Positions 38,151 to 47,018 of a stretch of 64,000 bases of DNA are shown here, piece by piece (the stretch's first letter is position 1; the number at the start of each line of letters is the position of its first letter). The notes beneath the pieces are model-generated. The model worked only from the letters and a program-made list of their open reading frames with translations. It was not told where the DNA came from and did no database searches. The translations under genes and the position numbers were made by a program. Origin of the DNA: Burkholderiales bacterium (GTDB taxonomy: Bacteria; Pseudomonadota; Gammaproteobacteria; Burkholderiales; Casimicrobiaceae); the NCBI GenBank assembly GCA_015075645.1, contig JABTUF010000002.1:186001-250000 (forward strand), given 5' to 3'.

Positions 38151-38890
38151 AAGCCGGGCGATCGCGCGCGGTCGCCTCGTCGTCCGGAGACCCCGCCCCC
38201 GCGCCTGCGCGCCGCGCGGCCGCGCCGGCGCGGCGCCCCGGCACCCGTGCCGCGGCCGCGCAGGCGACCCGCGAGTCCATCCTGCGCGCGGCCACGCGCG
38301 TCTTCGCCCGGTACGGCTTCGACGGTGGCCGCATCGAACGGATCTCCCGTGCCGCCCGGTCCTACGACCGGATGATCTACTACTACTTCGGCAGCAAGGA
38401 AGGGCTCTACGTCGCGGTCATCGAGGAGTTGTACCGCCGTTTCAACGAGGCGGAGTCGCGGCTCGTCCTCGACCTCGACGAGCCCGACGTGGCGCTCGCG
38501 CAGACCGTGCGGTTCATCTGGGCCTACTACCTGCGCCATCCGGAGTTCATCACGCTGCTGAACGACGAGAACCTCCACCGCGGACGCCACGTCGCCCGGT
38601 CGCCGCGCGCGGGCGAATTCGGGCCGTTCGCCATGAATCCGCTGCGCGACGTGCTCGAACGCGGTGTCGCCCGCGGCCTGTACCGGCGCACCGCCTCGCC
38701 GCGCGACATCTACCTGATGGTCGCCGCGCTCGGGTATTTCTACCTGTCGAACCGCTACACGCTGTCGACGTTCCTCGGCGAGCGCACCGATACCCCGGAA
38801 GCGCTCGCGCATTGGGAGGAATTCATCATCGACGCGGTTCGCCGGACCCTGGCCCCGCCCGACGCCCTGCCGCCGGTGCCCGCGCGCTGA
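38147..38890 (+). CDS. TetR family transcriptional regulator
   Basis: The 247-residue protein starts at a GTG overlapping the ferredoxin stop. A basic, alanine-rich leader of about 40 residues is followed by the TetR helix-turn-helix (about 42-90). It contains TRVFARYGFDGGRIERISRA and YYYFGSKEGLYVAVIEELY (key part YYFGSKEGLY). The C-terminal ligand domain is all-helical. In P. putida, the TetR-type NicS controls nicAB, so a NicS-like role is plausible. The palindromes in front of fdx, hnr, the enamidase gene, nadC and fpr are candidate binding sites. The ligand is unknown. Confidence 0.87.
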   Translation: MKAGRSRAVASSSGDPAPAPARRAAAPARRPGTRAAAAQATRESILRAATRVFARYGFDGGRIERISRAARSYDRMIYYYFGSKEGLYVAVIEELYRRFNEAESRLVLDLDEPDVALAQTVRFIWAYYLRHPEFITLLNDENLHRGRHVARSPRAGEFGPFAMNPLRDVLERGVARGLYRRTASPRDIYLMVAALGYFYLSNRYTLSTFLGERTDTPEALAHWEEFIIDAVRRTLAPPDALPPVPAR

Positions 38891-38907
38891 CCCGATCCGC
38901 GCGGCGC

Positions 38908-38944
38908 TTGCCGCAGGCGGGTCTTTGGTTTAGTATTCACTACA
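38908..38944 (+). promoter_or_regulatory. Enamidase promoter with operator
   Basis: TTGCCG and TAGTAT are 17 bases apart. TTTAGT-ATTC-ACTACA (38929-38944) covers the -10 box and matches the fpr operator, including the ATTC centre, with one changed base in the left arm. It lies 40 bases before the enamidase ATG. Confidence 0.65.
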
Positions 38945-38983
38945 CGAAACGGCGCCCCGCGCCGGCAGCGACGGAGAGCGACG

Positions 38984-40183
38984 ATGGCTGAGATCGCGAC
39001 GAGCGGAACATCGGGCAAGGTGGTCATCCGCAACGTGGGGCTGATGCTCTCCGGCGACATCGACCGGCCGATCCTCGACGCCGACACCGTCGTCGTGCGC
39101 GACGGGCGGATCGCCGCGGTCGGGCGCGAGAAGGACTGCGACACCGCGAAGCCCGACGTGCTCGTCGACGCGCGCGGCACGGCGCTCTCGCCCGGCCTCA
39201 TCGACAGCCACGTGCACCCGGTCTTCGGCGACTGGACGCCGCGCCAGAACCAGTTGGGCTGGATCGACTCGACGATGCACGGCGGCGTCACCACGATGAT
39301 CTCCGCCGGCGAGGTCCACCTGCCCGGCCGCCCGAAGGACATCGTCGGGCTGAAGGCGCTCGCAATCACCGCGCAGCGTGCCTTCGACAACTTCCGTCCC
39401 GGCGGCGTCAAGGTGCTGGCCGGCGCCCCGGTGATCGAGAAGGGCATGACCGAAGAGGATTTCGCCGACCTCGCGCGAGGCGGCGTGAAGCTCCTGGGCG
39501 AGGTGGGCCTCGGATCGGTGAAGGCCGGCGCCGAGGCGAAGACCATGGTCGCCTGGGCGCGCAAGCACGGCATCCAGAGCACGATCCACACCGGCGGCCC
39601 GTCGATTCCCGGCTCGGGCCTGATCGACAAGGACGTCGTGCTCGAAGCCGACGCCGACGTGATCGGCCACATCAACGGCGGCCACACCTCGCTCTCCGAG
39701 AAGCACGTCTGCGAACTGTGCGAACGCTCGCCGCGCGCGATCGAGATCGTGCACAACGGCAACGAGCGCGTGGCGATCGCCGCAGCGAAGGCCGCGATCG
39801 AGCTGCGATGCCCGCATCGGGTGATCCTCGGCACCGACGGCCCCGCGGGCTCGGGCGTGCAGCCGCTCGGCATCCTGCGCATGATCGCGCTCCTGTCGTC
39901 GGTCGCCGGCATCCCCGCCGAACTCGTGTTCTGCTTCGCCACCGGCAACACCGCCCGCATGCGCAAGCTCGACTGCGGGCTGATCGAAGCCGGCCGCGCC
40001 GCCGACTTCGTGTTCCTCGACCGCGCGCAGCACACGGCGGGCCGCACGTTGCTCGAGAGCGTCGCGCTGGGCGACATTCCCGGCGTCGGCATGGTGATGA
40101 TCGACGGCATCGTGCGCTGCGGACGCAGCCGCAACACGCCGCCCGCCACCGAGATCCCGGTCGTCGTGCCCCCCGCCCATTGA
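38984..40183 (+). CDS. Enamidase-like amidohydrolase
   Basis: The 399-residue amidohydrolase has the metal-binding HxH (His76, His78 in DSHVHP), [11 protein letters not shown], the later THTGG-type site ([12 protein letters not shown]) and [12 protein letters not shown] with the catalytic Asp. It matches enamidase of nicotinate fermentation, which hydrolyses 1,4,5,6-tetrahydro-6-oxonicotinate to 2-formylglutarate and ammonium using Fe and Zn. The adjacent operator is shared with fpr, and etfBA follow closely, so it heads a small operon. Another cyclic amide as substrate cannot be ruled out. Confidence 0.8.
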   Translation: MAEIATSGTSGKVVIRNVGLMLSGDIDRPILDADTVVVRDGRIAAVGREKDCDTAKPDVLVDARGTALSPGLIDSHVHPVFGDWTPRQNQLGWIDSTMHGGVTTMISAGEVHLPGRPKDIVGLKALAITAQRAFDNFRPGGVKVLAGAPVIEKGMTEEDFADLARGGVKLLGEVGLGSVKAGAEAKTMVAWARKHGIQSTIHTGGPSIPGSGLIDKDVVLEADADVIGHINGGHTSLSEKHVCELCERSPRAIEIVHNGNERVAIAAAKAAIELRCPHRVILGTDGPAGSGVQPLGILRMIALLSSVAGIPAELVFCFATGNTARMRKLDCGLIEAGRAADFVFLDRAQHTAGRTLLESVALGDIPGVGMVMIDGIVRCGRSRNTPPATEIPVVVPPAH

Positions 40184-40211
40184 TCCTGCCTACCCTGCCC
40201 TGCTCCTGCCC

Positions 40212-40964
40212 ATGAAGATCCTCGTTCCGGTGAAGCGTGTCGTCGATTTCAACGTGAAGGTTCGGGTGAAGCCGGACGGTTCGGGGGTGGACGCGTCGAA
40301 CGTGAAGATGTCGATGAATCCGTTCGACGAGATCGCGGTGGAGGAGGCGGTGCGGCTGAAGGAGCGCGGGGTGGCGAGCGAGGTGGTGGTGGTCTCGTGC
40401 GGGGTGGCGGCCTGCCAGGAGACGCTGCGCACGGCGCTGGCGATCGGGGCGGACCGGGCGATCCTGGTGCAGAGCGAGGCGGAGTTGCAGCCGCTGGCGG
40501 TGGCGAAGTTGCTGGCGGCGGTGGCGAAGCGGGAGTCGCCGCAGGTGGTGATCCTGGGGAAGCAGGCGATCGACGACGACGCGAACCAGGTGGGTCAGAT
40601 GGTGGCGGCGCTGCTGGACTGGCCGCAGGCGACGTTCGCCTCGAAGGTGGAGATCGCGGGGGGCAAGGCGACGGTGAAGCGCGAGGTGGACGGGGGTCTG
40701 GAGACGGTGGAGATGGGTCTGCCGGCGGTGATCACGACCGACCTGAGGTTGAACGAGCCGCGCTACGCGACGCTGCCCAACATCATGAAGGCGAAGAAGA
40801 AGCCGCTGGAGACGGTCGACCCGGCGGGTCTCGGGGTGGACGTGGCGCCGCGGCTGGTGACCGTCGAGGTGGTGGACCCGCCGAAGCGCCAGGGTGGGGG
40901 CAAGGTGGCCGACGTGGCCGAACTGGTGGCGAAGCTTCGCGACGAGGCGAAGGTGATTTCGTAG
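40212..40964 (+). CDS. etfB: Electron transfer flavoprotein beta subunit
   Basis: The 250-residue protein has the EtfB pattern: [37 protein letters not shown] and the AMP-binding [15 protein letters not shown]. With EtfA it takes electrons from acyl-CoA dehydrogenases and gives them to ETF:quinone oxidoreductase. In this island its clear client is glutaryl-CoA dehydrogenase. It starts 28 bases after the enamidase gene. The coding strand is strikingly G-rich, with many GGG, GTG and GCG codons, unlike the enamidase gene before it. Confidence 0.95.
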   Translation: MKILVPVKRVVDFNVKVRVKPDGSGVDASNVKMSMNPFDEIAVEEAVRLKERGVASEVVVVSCGVAACQETLRTALAIGADRAILVQSEAELQPLAVAKLLAAVAKRESPQVVILGKQAIDDDANQVGQMVAALLDWPQATFASKVEIAGGKATVKREVDGGLETVEMGLPAVITTDLRLNEPRYATLPNIMKAKKKPLETVDPAGLGVDVAPRLVTVEVVDPPKRQGGGKVADVAELVAKLRDEAKVIS

Positions 40965-41018
40965 GATTCGGCGGCTGCCGGATCGATTGTTCTCACGAGA
41001 CTTGGCGAAGGTGCTGCG

Positions 41019-41957
41019 ATGATTCTGGTGCTTGCCGAACACGACCACGCCGGGGTGAAGGCGGCGACCCGCCATGCGGTGACGGCGGCGGCGCAGATGG
41101 GAGGCCCGATCCACGTGCTGGTGGCCGGGCACGAGGCCGGGGGGGCGGCGCAGGAGGCGGCGGGGATCGCCGGGGTGGCGAAGGTGCTGCACGCGGAAGG
41201 GGCGCACTTCGCGCGGCCGACGGCGGAGGACCTGGCGGCGCAGATCCTCGCGCTGGCGGGGGGCTGCACGCACCTGGTGGCGGCGGCGACGGGGACGGGG
41301 AAGAACGTGATGCCGCGGGTGGCGGCGAAGCTCGACGTGGCGCAGGTGTCGGACATCACCGCGGTGAAGGGTGCGGACACGTTCGTGCGGCCGATCTACG
41401 CGGGCAACGCGTTCGCGACGGTGCGCTCGGGGGACCAGGTCAAGGTGGTGACGGTGCGCACGACCGGGTTCGACGCGGCGGGAGGCGGGGGCAGTGCCCC
41501 GGTGGAGGTGATCGCGGCGACCGGGCCTGCGGCGGTGGGGGCGAAGGTGGTGGGGCAGGAGCTCACGAAGTCGGAGCGTCCGGAACTCGCCAGTGCGCGG
41601 ATCGTGATCTCGGGGGGTCGGGGTCTGGGGAGCGGGGAGAACTTCCGCAAGCTGCTGGAGCCGTTGGCCGACCGGCTGAACGCGGCGCTGGGGGCTTCGC
41701 GGGCGGCGGTGGACGCGGGCTACGTGCCCAACGACTACCAGGTGGGGCAGACGGGGAAGATCGTGGCGCCGGAGCTCTACATCGCGGTGGGGATCTCGGG
41801 GGCGATCCAGCACCTGGCGGGGATGAAGGACAGCAAGGTGATCGTGGCGATCAACAAGGACGCCGAGGCGCCGATCTTCCAGATCGCCGACTACGGACTG
41901 GTGGGCGACCTGTTCGAACTGCTGCCGCAGTTCACCGCCGCGCTGCCGGAGCGTTGA
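41019..41957 (+). CDS. etfA: Electron transfer flavoprotein alpha subunit
   Basis: The 312-residue protein carries the FAD-binding signature [20 protein letters not shown] and [18 protein letters not shown] near the C-terminus, with the adenine-nucleotide fold in front. It pairs with etfB 54 bases upstream. Both genes have the same strong G bias on the coding strand, so they probably travelled together. The next gene (FRG domain) starts 13 bases after its stop. Confidence 0.95.
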   Translation: MILVLAEHDHAGVKAATRHAVTAAAQMGGPIHVLVAGHEAGGAAQEAAGIAGVAKVLHAEGAHFARPTAEDLAAQILALAGGCTHLVAAATGTGKNVMPRVAAKLDVAQVSDITAVKGADTFVRPIYAGNAFATVRSGDQVKVVTVRTTGFDAAGGGGSAPVEVIAATGPAAVGAKVVGQELTKSERPELASARIVISGGRGLGSGENFRKLLEPLADRLNAALGASRAAVDAGYVPNDYQVGQTGKIVAPELYIAVGISGAIQHLAGMKDSKVIVAINKDAEAPIFQIADYGLVGDLFELLPQFTAALPER

Positions 41958-41970
41958 CACTGCGCGCACG

Positions 41971-42786
41971 GTGAACGCCCCTCCCCCGAACGCCAACTCG
42001 CGCATCCGCGAAGTCCGGATCGCCGACTGGGACGCGTTCGGCCGCTACATCGATGGACGCGACGGCTGGGCGTTCCGCGGGCAGCGCGACGCGAGCTGGC
42101 CGATCCTGAGTTCGCTGTCGCGCCGCCTGCGCGCGTCGGGCGCCGACGCCGAGAGCTGGAGCGAGCGCGAGGAGCGCGCGATCCGCATCTTCCGGCGCAA
42201 GGCGCACATCTACCTGCCGGACCGCTCCGCGCTGAACGACACGCTGCGCTGTCTCGCGATGATGCAGCACCACGGCGCGCCGACGCGGCTCCTCGACTTC
42301 ACCAAGTCCCCGTTCGTCGCCGCGTTCTTCGCGTTCGAATACGCCCCCGGCGACGCCGCCGTCTACGCGCTCGACACGCCGCGGCTGTGGAGCGCCGCGC
42401 CCCGCTTCGATCCGGGACTCACGCGCGACGCCATCGATCCGCAGGTACCGGGCAACTTCGAACGCTTCTTCGCCCCGGGGACCCTGCCGCTCGTCTGGGT
42501 CGGCGAGCCCTCGCAGATGGATCGCCGACTGGTCGCGCAATCCGGGCTCCTCGTCATGCCGGGCACGCTGCGGCAACCGCTCGCCGAACTCCTCGACGCC
42601 TACGACGACCGCGAGCCGCTGATCGAGAAGATCGTGCTCGACCGCACGCTGCGCGGCGAGGCGATGCACCAGCTCTACCGGATGAACATCACGCAGGCGA
42701 CGTTGTTCCCCGACCTCGAGGGACTCGCGCGCTCGATCGCCTACGAGCTCGAGGAAACCTGGCCCACCGCCGCGCGCGACGGCTGA
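41971..42786 (+). CDS. FRG domain protein
   Basis: The 271-residue protein is named for its motif, here GWAFRGQRDASWPILSSLSR. MMQHHGAPTRLLDFTKSPFVAAFFAFEY follows, whose key part HHGAPTRLLDFT is the other hallmark. FRG domains occur in many bacteria and are found in some defence and mobile-element settings, but their activity is not settled. It starts with GTG 13 bases after etfA, apparently in the same operon. It does not fit a catabolic function, so it may be an accidental rider. Confidence 0.8.
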   Translation: MNAPPPNANSRIREVRIADWDAFGRYIDGRDGWAFRGQRDASWPILSSLSRRLRASGADAESWSEREERAIRIFRRKAHIYLPDRSALNDTLRCLAMMQHHGAPTRLLDFTKSPFVAAFFAFEYAPGDAAVYALDTPRLWSAAPRFDPGLTRDAIDPQVPGNFERFFAPGTLPLVWVGEPSQMDRRLVAQSGLLVMPGTLRQPLAELLDAYDDREPLIEKIVLDRTLRGEAMHQLYRMNITQATLFPDLEGLARSIAYELEETWPTAARDG

Positions 42787-42857
42787 CCGCGCGGCGGGCC
42801 ACGCCCGCCAGAGGCCCCGGGAACGCCTTCCCGGCCCGGATTTCGACTGTCCGCAGC

Positions 42858-42916
42858 TTGACAATCGGCGCGGCAACCCTTACCCTTCGCGGGTCTTTGA
42901 TGTAGTAGGTACTCCA
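42858..42916 (+). promoter_or_regulatory. nadC unit promoter and operator
   Basis: A consensus TTGACA (42858-42863) is followed 17 bases on by the weak TACCCT. TGTAGT-AGGT-ACTCCA (42901-42916) has one mismatch to the island palindrome and lies where the transcript would start. GTCTTTG just before it also precedes the enamidase operator. It stands 67 bases before the nadC ATG. Confidence 0.6.
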
Positions 42917-42983
42917 TGTACGAAAGGCGGCGCCGACGGGGCCCGCCGACCGCCCGCCGAACCGCCTCCGGAGACCCGCCGCC

Positions 42984-43820
42984 ATGTACGACGCCTTCCA
43001 GACCGACCGCCTGATCGACCTCTGGCTCACCGAGGACATCGGCGCCTGCGACCTCACCGCGCAGGTGATGATCGAAGCTTCCGAACGCGGCGCCTTCACG
43101 ATGAACGCCCGCGAGCCGATCGTGGTCGCCGGCGTCGACGTCGCCGCCCGCGTGTTCAAGCGTTACGATCCGGAGGTCCAGGTCGAGGTGCTGGTGCGCG
43201 ACGGCGACCGGATCGCCAAGGGCGCCAAGATGATGCATGTGAGCGGCCCGGCGCGAAGCCTGTTGACCGCCGAGCGCACCGCGCTCAACATCGTGCAGCG
43301 CATGTGCGGCATCGCGACCGAGACCGCACGGTACGTCGACGCGATCCGCGGCACGCGCGCCCGCCTGATCGACACGCGCAAGACGACGCCGGGACTCCGC
43401 ATGCTCGAGAAGCACGCGGTCACCTGCGGCGGCGGCCTCAACCACCGCCTCGGGCTCGACAACGGCGTGATGATCAAGGACAACCACATCGCGGTCTGCG
43501 GCAGCATCGCGAAGGCCGTCGAACGCGCGCGCCGCCTGCTGCCGGTCCTGACCAAGCTCGAGGTCGAGTGCGACCGATTGGAACAGGTGCGCGAGGCCCT
43601 CGCCGCGAACGTCGACGTCATCATGCTCGACAACATGCCGGTGCCCGAGATGGCCGAGGCCGTCAAGCTGGTGGCGGGCAAGGTGAAGCTCGAGGCTTCC
43701 GGCGGCATCCGCATGGAGACGATCCGCCCGATCGCCGAGACCGGCGTCGACTTCATCTCCACCTCGAAGACCCACCAGTCGGCCCCCGCCGTCGACATCG
43801 GGCTCGACGAGAAGAAGTAG
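42984..43820 (+). CDS. nadC: Nicotinate-nucleotide pyrophosphorylase (quinolinate phosphoribosyltransferase)
   Basis: The 278-residue protein keeps all NadC landmarks. ALNIVQRMCGIATETARYV, LIDTRKTTPGLRMLEKHAV, CGGGLNHRLGLDNGVMIKDN and LEVECDRLEQVREA supply the Arg, His and Lys set that binds quinolinate and PRPP. VIMLDNM and KLEASGGI complete the barrel. It turns quinolinate plus PRPP into nicotinate mononucleotide and CO2. Placed with an NMP-phosphorylase/PhnN fusion and a transporter, and under an island-type operator, it may work in quinolinate catabolism rather than NAD synthesis. That role is inferred. Confidence 0.93.
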   Translation: MYDAFQTDRLIDLWLTEDIGACDLTAQVMIEASERGAFTMNAREPIVVAGVDVAARVFKRYDPEVQVEVLVRDGDRIAKGAKMMHVSGPARSLLTAERTALNIVQRMCGIATETARYVDAIRGTRARLIDTRKTTPGLRMLEKHAVTCGGGLNHRLGLDNGVMIKDNHIAVCGSIAKAVERARRLLPVLTKLEVECDRLEQVREALAANVDVIMLDNMPVPEMAEAVKLVAGKVKLEASGGIRMETIRPIAETGVDFISTSKTHQSAPAVDIGLDEKK

Positions 43821-43838
43821 CCGCCGCAAGGCCGCCGC

Positions 43839-45872
43839 ATGCGACCGGGCAGCTTCTTCCTCGTGGTGGGACCGAGCGGCGTCGGCAAGGACACGCTGAT
43901 CGACGGCGCGCGCGCGGCCTTCGCCGCCGACCCGTCGTGGGTGTTCGCCACGCGAACCATCACCCGCCCCGCCGACGCGGGCGGCGAAGTGCACGAAGCG
44001 ATGGACGACGACGCATTCGTGACGGCCGAACGCGCCGGCGCGTTCCTGATCACCTGGTCGGCGCACGGCCATCGCTACGGCCTGCGTTCGACGCTCCGGG
44101 ACGAACTCCGGGCGGGCCGCAACGTGATCGCCAACGGCTCGCGCGCCACGATCGCCGAACTCGCGAAGCGCGTGCCCCGGCTCGTGGTGGTCGCGGTCGA
44201 CGCGAAGCGCGAATCGCTCGGCGGCCGTATCGCCGGACGCGGGCGCGAACAGGGCGAGGCGATCAGCGCGCGCCTCGACCGACGCGTGGAACTGGAGCTG
44301 CCCGCGGGCGTCGAGCGCGTCGACGTCGCCAACGACGGCACGATCGAAGAAGGCATCACGCACTTCCTCGCCGCCCTCACCGCTGCGAGCCGGCGCCTGC
44401 GCGTCGTCCGCTACCCGGTCGATACCTGGCGCGAGCGCGTCGTCTACCTTCCGCCCGCGAGCATCGTCGGGTCCGCCGCCTATCTCGGCTCCGATCGCGT
44501 CGAGATCGCTGCGGGCGACCGGAAGATCCTCGCGACGGTGCACGTCGCGGACACCGAGCCCCGACTCGCCGACGACGACATCGGGCTCTCGCGCCAAGCC
44601 TACGACGACCTCGGTGTCCCGGCGGGGACCCGGGTCGACCTGCGGCGCGCCGCGGCTCCGGCGACCCGCGACATGCTGCGGGCGAAGCTTCGCGGCACGG
44701 CGCTCTCGGAGGCGGAGTACGGCCGCCTGCTGCGCGACGTCGTCGAGGGCCGCTACGCGCCGGGCGAGGTGGCGGCGTTCCTCGTGGCGGCCACCCAGAG
44801 GCTCACCGACGACGAAGTCGTGGCGCTCGCGCGCGTGCGGAGCACGTTCATGACGCCGATGCGCTGGGACGAGCCGATCGTCGTCGACAAGCACTCGATG
44901 GGCGGCGTCCCGGGGAGCCGCATCACGCTCATCGTCATACCGATCGTCGCGGCGCACGGGCTCGCCATCCCCAAGACCTCGTCGCGCGCGATCACCTCGG
45001 CGGCCGGCACGGCCGACGCGATGGAAGTGCTGGCGCGCGTCGACCTCACCGCAGACGAAGTGCGCGCCACCGTGCGCCGGGCGCGTGGCTGCATCGCCTG
45101 GAACGGCCGGCTGAACCACTCGACGCTCGACGACGTGATGAACGCGATCACGCGCCCGCTCGGCATCGACTCCAACCGCTGGTCGGTCGCGTCGATCCTC
45201 TCGAAGAAGCTGACCGCCGGGTCGACGCACGTGATCATCGACCTGCCCTACGGGCCGCAGGCGAAGCTCCGCACCCGAGACGAGGCGGCCGAACTCGGGC
45301 GCCTGTTCGAACGGGTCGGCACCGCGTTGGGCCTCGTGGTCGAAGCGCACGCCACCGACGGCTCGGCGCCGATCGGACGCGGCATCGGCCCCTCGCTCGA
45401 AGTCCGAGACGTGCTGCAGGTCCTCGACCACGACCCCGCCGCGCCGCGCGACCTCGCCGCCAAGGCCGTCGACTTCGCGAGCCGCATCCTCGCCTGGGAT
45501 CCCCGCGTCGGCACCGTGGAGGCGGGACGCGCGCGAGCCGAGGAACTGCTGCGCTCCGGCGCGGCGCGCGAGCGTTTCGACGCGATCGTCGAGGCGCAGG
45601 GGCGCCACGCGACGCCCTCCCTGCCGGGAGCGTTCGTCCACGCCGTGCACGCCCAGCGCTCGGGAAAGGTCGAGAGCATCGACATCGCCCGCGTGAGCGA
45701 AATCGCCCGGCGAGCCGGTGCACCGCTCGACAAGTCGGCGGGCGTCGATCTCGCGGCCCGTGTCGGCGACCCGATCCGTCGCGGCGACACGCTCTACACG
45801 ATCCACGCGAGCGCAACCGCCGAACTGGAGGCGGCCGCCGACCTCGCCGTCCGCGACAGCGGCATCCACTGA
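43839..45872 (+). CDS. Fusion: ribose 1,5-bisphosphate phosphokinase (PhnN-like) and AMP phosphorylase / thymidine phosphorylase-like
   Basis: Residues about 1-185 are PhnN-like, with Walker A GPSGVGKDT and VFATRTITRPADAGGE. Residues about 190-677 match archaeal AMP phosphorylases: a barrel-type N-terminal domain, the glycine-rich VDKHSMGGVPGSR and SSRAITSAAGTADAMEVL. The first activity makes PRPP from ribose 1,5-bisphosphate; the second would make that bisphosphate by phosphorolysis of a nucleotide. Fusion of the two closes a nucleotide-to-PRPP route in one chain. It starts 18 bases after nadC. The base specificity of the phosphorylase is not known. Confidence 0.85.
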   Translation: MRPGSFFLVVGPSGVGKDTLIDGARAAFAADPSWVFATRTITRPADAGGEVHEAMDDDAFVTAERAGAFLITWSAHGHRYGLRSTLRDELRAGRNVIANGSRATIAELAKRVPRLVVVAVDAKRESLGGRIAGRGREQGEAISARLDRRVELELPAGVERVDVANDGTIEEGITHFLAALTAASRRLRVVRYPVDTWRERVVYLPPASIVGSAAYLGSDRVEIAAGDRKILATVHVADTEPRLADDDIGLSRQAYDDLGVPAGTRVDLRRAAAPATRDMLRAKLRGTALSEAEYGRLLRDVVEGRYAPGEVAAFLVAATQRLTDDEVVALARVRSTFMTPMRWDEPIVVDKHSMGGVPGSRITLIVIPIVAAHGLAIPKTSSRAITSAAGTADAMEVLARVDLTADEVRATVRRARGCIAWNGRLNHSTLDDVMNAITRPLGIDSNRWSVASILSKKLTAGSTHVIIDLPYGPQAKLRTRDEAAELGRLFERVGTALGLVVEAHATDGSAPIGRGIGPSLEVRDVLQVLDHDPAAPRDLAAKAVDFASRILAWDPRVGTVEAGRARAEELLRSGAARERFDAIVEAQGRHATPSLPGAFVHAVHAQRSGKVESIDIARVSEIARRAGAPLDKSAGVDLAARVGDPIRRGDTLYTIHASATAELEAAADLAVRDSGIH

Positions 45873-45960
45873 CGCCGCCGCCCCGAACCCCTTCACCGCC
45901 CTGGCCCTGACGCATCGCAAGCCGGGAACCGCTTGTCCACCCAACCGCAAGGAAGCCGCC

Positions 45961-46944
45961 ATGAGACGCACGATGATCGCCGCCGCCCTCGCCCTCGCGA
46001 CCGCCCTCCCGGGCGCCGTGGCGCTGGGACAGTCCAACGCCCCGATGAAGGTCACGCTCGCCGGCGGTTCGGTCGGCGGAGCCTGGAGCGCCGCCGGAAA
46101 CGCGATCGGCGAGACGCTCCGCCGCGCCTATCCGGGCACCTCGTTCACCTACGAACCGGGACGCGAGCAGTCGAACATCCTGCTGGTCTCGCAGGGCCGG
46201 GTGCAGCTCGGCATCGCGCACGCCCAGCTCGCCGGCCGCGCGGTCGCCGGCGGCGAGCCGTTCAAGCAACCGATCACCAACCTCCGCGCGATCGCGGTCA
46301 TCGATCCGCTCGCGGCGATGCAGGTCTTCGCGCGCTCGGGCGGAGCCTTCGAGAGCTTCGAGCAGGTCCGGCGCGACAGGAAGCCGATCCACGTCGCGCT
46401 GAACCAGCGCGGCACGATGATGGCGCTCGCGGGCGAGGAGCTCCTGGCCGCGAACGGCATCTCGGTGAAGGACCTCGAGTCCTGGGGCGGCCGGATCAAC
46501 TACGTGTCGTTCAACGAAGGCCTCGAGATGATGAAGAACAAGCAGGCCGACCTCATCATCAACCTGCTCGCCTTCCCGTCGGGACAGGTGAGTTCGGCGA
46601 CGCGCGAGATGCAGGTGAAGATGGTCGGGCTCTCGCCCGAGACCGTGACCAAGCTCGACAAGTCCCTCGGGATGCTGCCGGTCGAGATTCCGGCGAAGAC
46701 CTACGAATTCCAGCCGACGGCGCTGGGGTCTTCCACCGCGACCGTCGTGCTCTTCGCGAGCGCGTCGATGAGCGACGAGGACGCCGGCAAGATCGTCGAT
46801 GCGATGCTGAAGAACATGGACTACCTGCGGCAGTCGCACGCGATGCTGCGTAACCTCGAGCCCGCCGGCCTCGTCAAGGTCGCCCCGCTGAAGCTGCATC
46901 CGGGCGCGGAGAAGGCCTATCGCGCCGCAGGCGTGCTCAAGTAG
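45961..46944 (+). CDS. TAXI family TRAP transporter solute-binding subunit
   Basis: The 327-residue protein has a signal peptide (about 1-23, ending ALGQ). The TAXI fold follows: VTLAGGSVGGAWSAAGNAIGE, EQSNILLVSQGRVQLGIAHA, and a C-terminal KLHPGAEKAYRAAGVL. An AAGGAA site lies seven bases before the ATG. It delivers substrate to the fused TRAP permease encoded next. TAXI receptors bind small organic acids. Within this unit, quinolinate or nicotinate is a reasonable guess. Confidence 0.9.
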   Translation: MRRTMIAAALALATALPGAVALGQSNAPMKVTLAGGSVGGAWSAAGNAIGETLRRAYPGTSFTYEPGREQSNILLVSQGRVQLGIAHAQLAGRAVAGGEPFKQPITNLRAIAVIDPLAAMQVFARSGGAFESFEQVRRDRKPIHVALNQRGTMMALAGEELLAANGISVKDLESWGGRINYVSFNEGLEMMKNKQADLIINLLAFPSGQVSSATREMQVKMVGLSPETVTKLDKSLGMLPVEIPAKTYEFQPTALGSSTATVVLFASASMSDEDAGKIVDAMLKNMDYLRQSHAMLRNLEPAGLVKVAPLKLHPGAEKAYRAAGVLK

Positions 46945-47018
46945 CGAGTCGCCGCCGCGCTCCCCGGCCGAGACCGGGGAGCCGGCCCCGTTTCGTCACC
47001 GGCCCGGGGGGCTCGTCG

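Noticed and set aside
40397..41974. Glycine-rich open frame over etfBA
   Set aside because: It is a second frame of the G-rich etfB/etfA coding strand. Real EtfB and EtfA motifs are in the other frame.
41971..42786. Antiphage defence island formed by the FRG gene and neighbours
   Set aside because: No other defence gene is near it; the brnTA pair is 27 kb away in a different context.
42907..42922. Second palindrome GTACTCCATGTAC next to the nadC operator
   Set aside because: The arms GTAC are only four bases and are expected by chance; the TGTAGT-N4-ACTCCA reading fits the other sites better.
42984..43820. nadC as ordinary NAD biosynthesis gene
   Set aside because: Its operator-like site, the following PhnN/phosphorylase fusion and transporter, and the lack of nadA and nadB nearby argue for a catabolic role, though housekeeping use cannot be fully excluded.
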